The position numbers and the translations under genes were made by a program. DNA of 6,183 nt from a candidate division TA06 bacterium DG_78. GTDB lineage: Bacteria; Hydrothermota; Tepidihabitantia; SM23-42. Numbering within the stretch: position 1 is the stretch's first letter; each line of letters opens with the position of its first letter. The notes beneath the pieces were generated by a model. It was not told where the DNA came from and ran no database searches. It was given only the letters and a program-made list of their open reading frames with translations. Below are positions 5,212-6,183 of this stretch, piece by piece. Location: NCBI GenBank assembly GCA_001303225.1, contig LJNI01000134.1:1-6183 (forward strand), in the 5' to 3' direction.

Positions 5212-6183
5212 ATGGCTAACACCGATAATACACGCTCAACTAACTTCATCCACGAAATCATCGAGGAAGATTTGAAAACAAATAAATATGGTGGCAAGGT
5301 CCATACGCGCTTTCCTCCAGAGCCGAATGGCTATCTCCATATCGGCCATGCCAAAGCAATCTGTATCAATTTTAGTACGGCTGAAAAATACAACGGCTTA
5401 TACAATCTGAGATTCGATGATTCTAACCCTATTAAAGAAAAACAGGAGTATATCGATGCAATCAAAAAAGATATTCGCTGGCTCGGCTTTGACTGGGAAG
5501 ACAGAGAATACTATGCCTCTGACTATTTTAATCAGCTCTACGAATGGGCAATTCAACTTATTAAAAAGGGTAAGGCGTATGTTGATGATTTGAGTGCAGA
5601 AGAGATCAGAGAACATCGCGGTACCCTGACTGCACCGGGTAAAAATAGTCCTTATCGTAACCGTTCTGTCGAAGAAAATCTTGATATCTTCGAACGTATG
5701 AAGGCTGGTGAATTTCCTGATGGTGCAAAAGTACTCCGCGCTAAGATCGATATGGCTGCGCCAAACATTAATATGCGCGACCCGGTGATGTACCGAATAC
5801 TTCATGAACCGCATCACCGACAAGGCGATACATGGTGCATTTACCCAACCTATGACTGGACTCACGGACAATCAGATTCTATCGAAGGTATTACCCATTC
5901 ACTCTGCTCTCTTGAATTCGAAGACCACCGACCTCTCTATGATTGGTTCCTCAACCAATTAGGTATTCACCATCCACAACAGATCGAATTTGCGCGTCTC
6001 AATCTCAGTTATACTATTATGAGTAAGAGACGGCTTCTCCAATTAGTAAAAGATGAACATGTCACAGGTTGGGACGACCCACGTATGCCTACCCTATCAG
6101 GCCTGCGACGCAGGGGTTACACACCTGAAGCAGTCAGAAATTTTCTAGAACGGGTTGGAGTAGCAAAAGCAGATAGCATCATT
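5212..6183 (+). CDS. glnS: Glutaminyl-tRNA synthetase, 5' part
   Basis: The first 324 codons of GlnRS, which charges tRNA-Gln with glutamine using ATP; the frame is open to the window edge. Full-length enzymes are about 550 residues or more, so the C-terminal anticodon-binding domains lie beyond the edge. The class I signatures are present: [15 protein letters not shown] at 35-49 with HIGH at 43-46, FDDSNP shortly after, and MSKRR at 270-274. Strong GlnRS-specific blocks include [32 protein letters not shown] and [21 protein letters not shown], which separate it from GluRS. ATG 5212 is the first possible start, because the GyrI-like gene is in the same frame and its stop TAA at 5194-5196 is only 15 bases upstream. 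No Shine-Dalgarno sequence is visible; a run of seven T precedes the start. Opposite-strand frames here are shadows. Confidence 0.97.
   Translation, partial: MANTDNTRSTNFIHEIIEEDLKTNKYGGKVHTRFPPEPNGYLHIGHAKAICINFSTAEKYNGLYNLRFDDSNPIKEKQEYIDAIKKDIRWLGFDWEDREYYASDYFNQLYEWAIQLIKKGKAYVDDLSAEEIREHRGTLTAPGKNSPYRNRSVEENLDIFERMKAGEFPDGAKVLRAKIDMAAPNINMRDPVMYRILHEPHHRQGDTWCIYPTYDWTHGQSDSIEGITHSLCSLEFEDHRPLYDWFLNQLGIHHPQQIEFARLNLSYTIMSKRRLLQLVKDEHVTGWDDPRMPTLSGLRRRGYTPEAVRNFLERVGVAKADSII

Noticed and set aside
5398..5871. 157-codon opposite-strand reading frame
   Set aside because: It lies entirely within the clear glnS coding region on the plus strand, has no recognisable domain and is a shadow.

Overview
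The window is a compact, entirely plus-strand stretch of a bacterial chromosome with moderately AT-rich DNA, short intergenic gaps and several strong AGGAGG-type ribosome binding sites. It carries, in order: the end of an electron transfer flavoprotein beta gene (etfB), a complete etfA, an HdrD-like iron-sulfur protein with two 4Fe-4S sites and two CCG domains, a small TPR protein, a small three-helix membrane protein of unknown function, a DUF4386-type six-helix membrane protein, a GyrI-like effector-binding domain carrying an N-terminal export or anchor segment, and the first 324 codons of a glutaminyl-tRNA synthetase (glnS) that runs off the right edge. No phage, transposase, CRISPR, rRNA or tRNA gene is visible. 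The organism cannot be fixed from this sequence. The flavoprotein/HdrD-like pair and the bacterial-type GlnRS suggest an uncultured, probably Gram-negative lineage with anaerobic or acyl-CoA-type metabolism; this is a low-confidence inference.

Bases 1-2741 form a redox module. EtfB and EtfA make the FAD-containing heterodimer that accepts electrons from acyl-CoA or related dehydrogenases. The HdrD-like protein directly downstream probably takes those electrons onward through its iron-sulfur centres. It has no membrane domain of its own, so a NarI/HdrE-type membrane partner, if one exists, must be encoded outside the window.

The most unusual piece of DNA is the gap between etfA and the HdrD-like gene (1441-1567). 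About 96 bp of GC-richer, hairpin-forming sequence is flanked by two near-identical copies of the downstream gene's start region. The left copy lacks exactly three bases, which can be aligned as the ATG start codon. Removing the 110-bp unit restores a tight junction with only 5 bases between the etfA stop and the next ATG. This looks like the scar of a small repeat-element insertion or a local duplication.

Bases 2756-5196 hold four accessory genes. The DUF4386 membrane protein and the GyrI-like protein are tightly coupled, 8 bases apart, and look like a two-gene unit. The GyrI-like protein is odd because this normally cytosolic ligand-binding domain here begins with a hydrophobic leader, supported by a perfect ribosome binding site. 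The small membrane protein is preceded by a run of seven G that lies in its ribosome binding site and inside a short overlapping reading frame; one extra G would fuse the two. glnS follows 15 bases after the GyrI-like gene, in the same reading frame, and shows the canonical HIGH and MSKR signatures.
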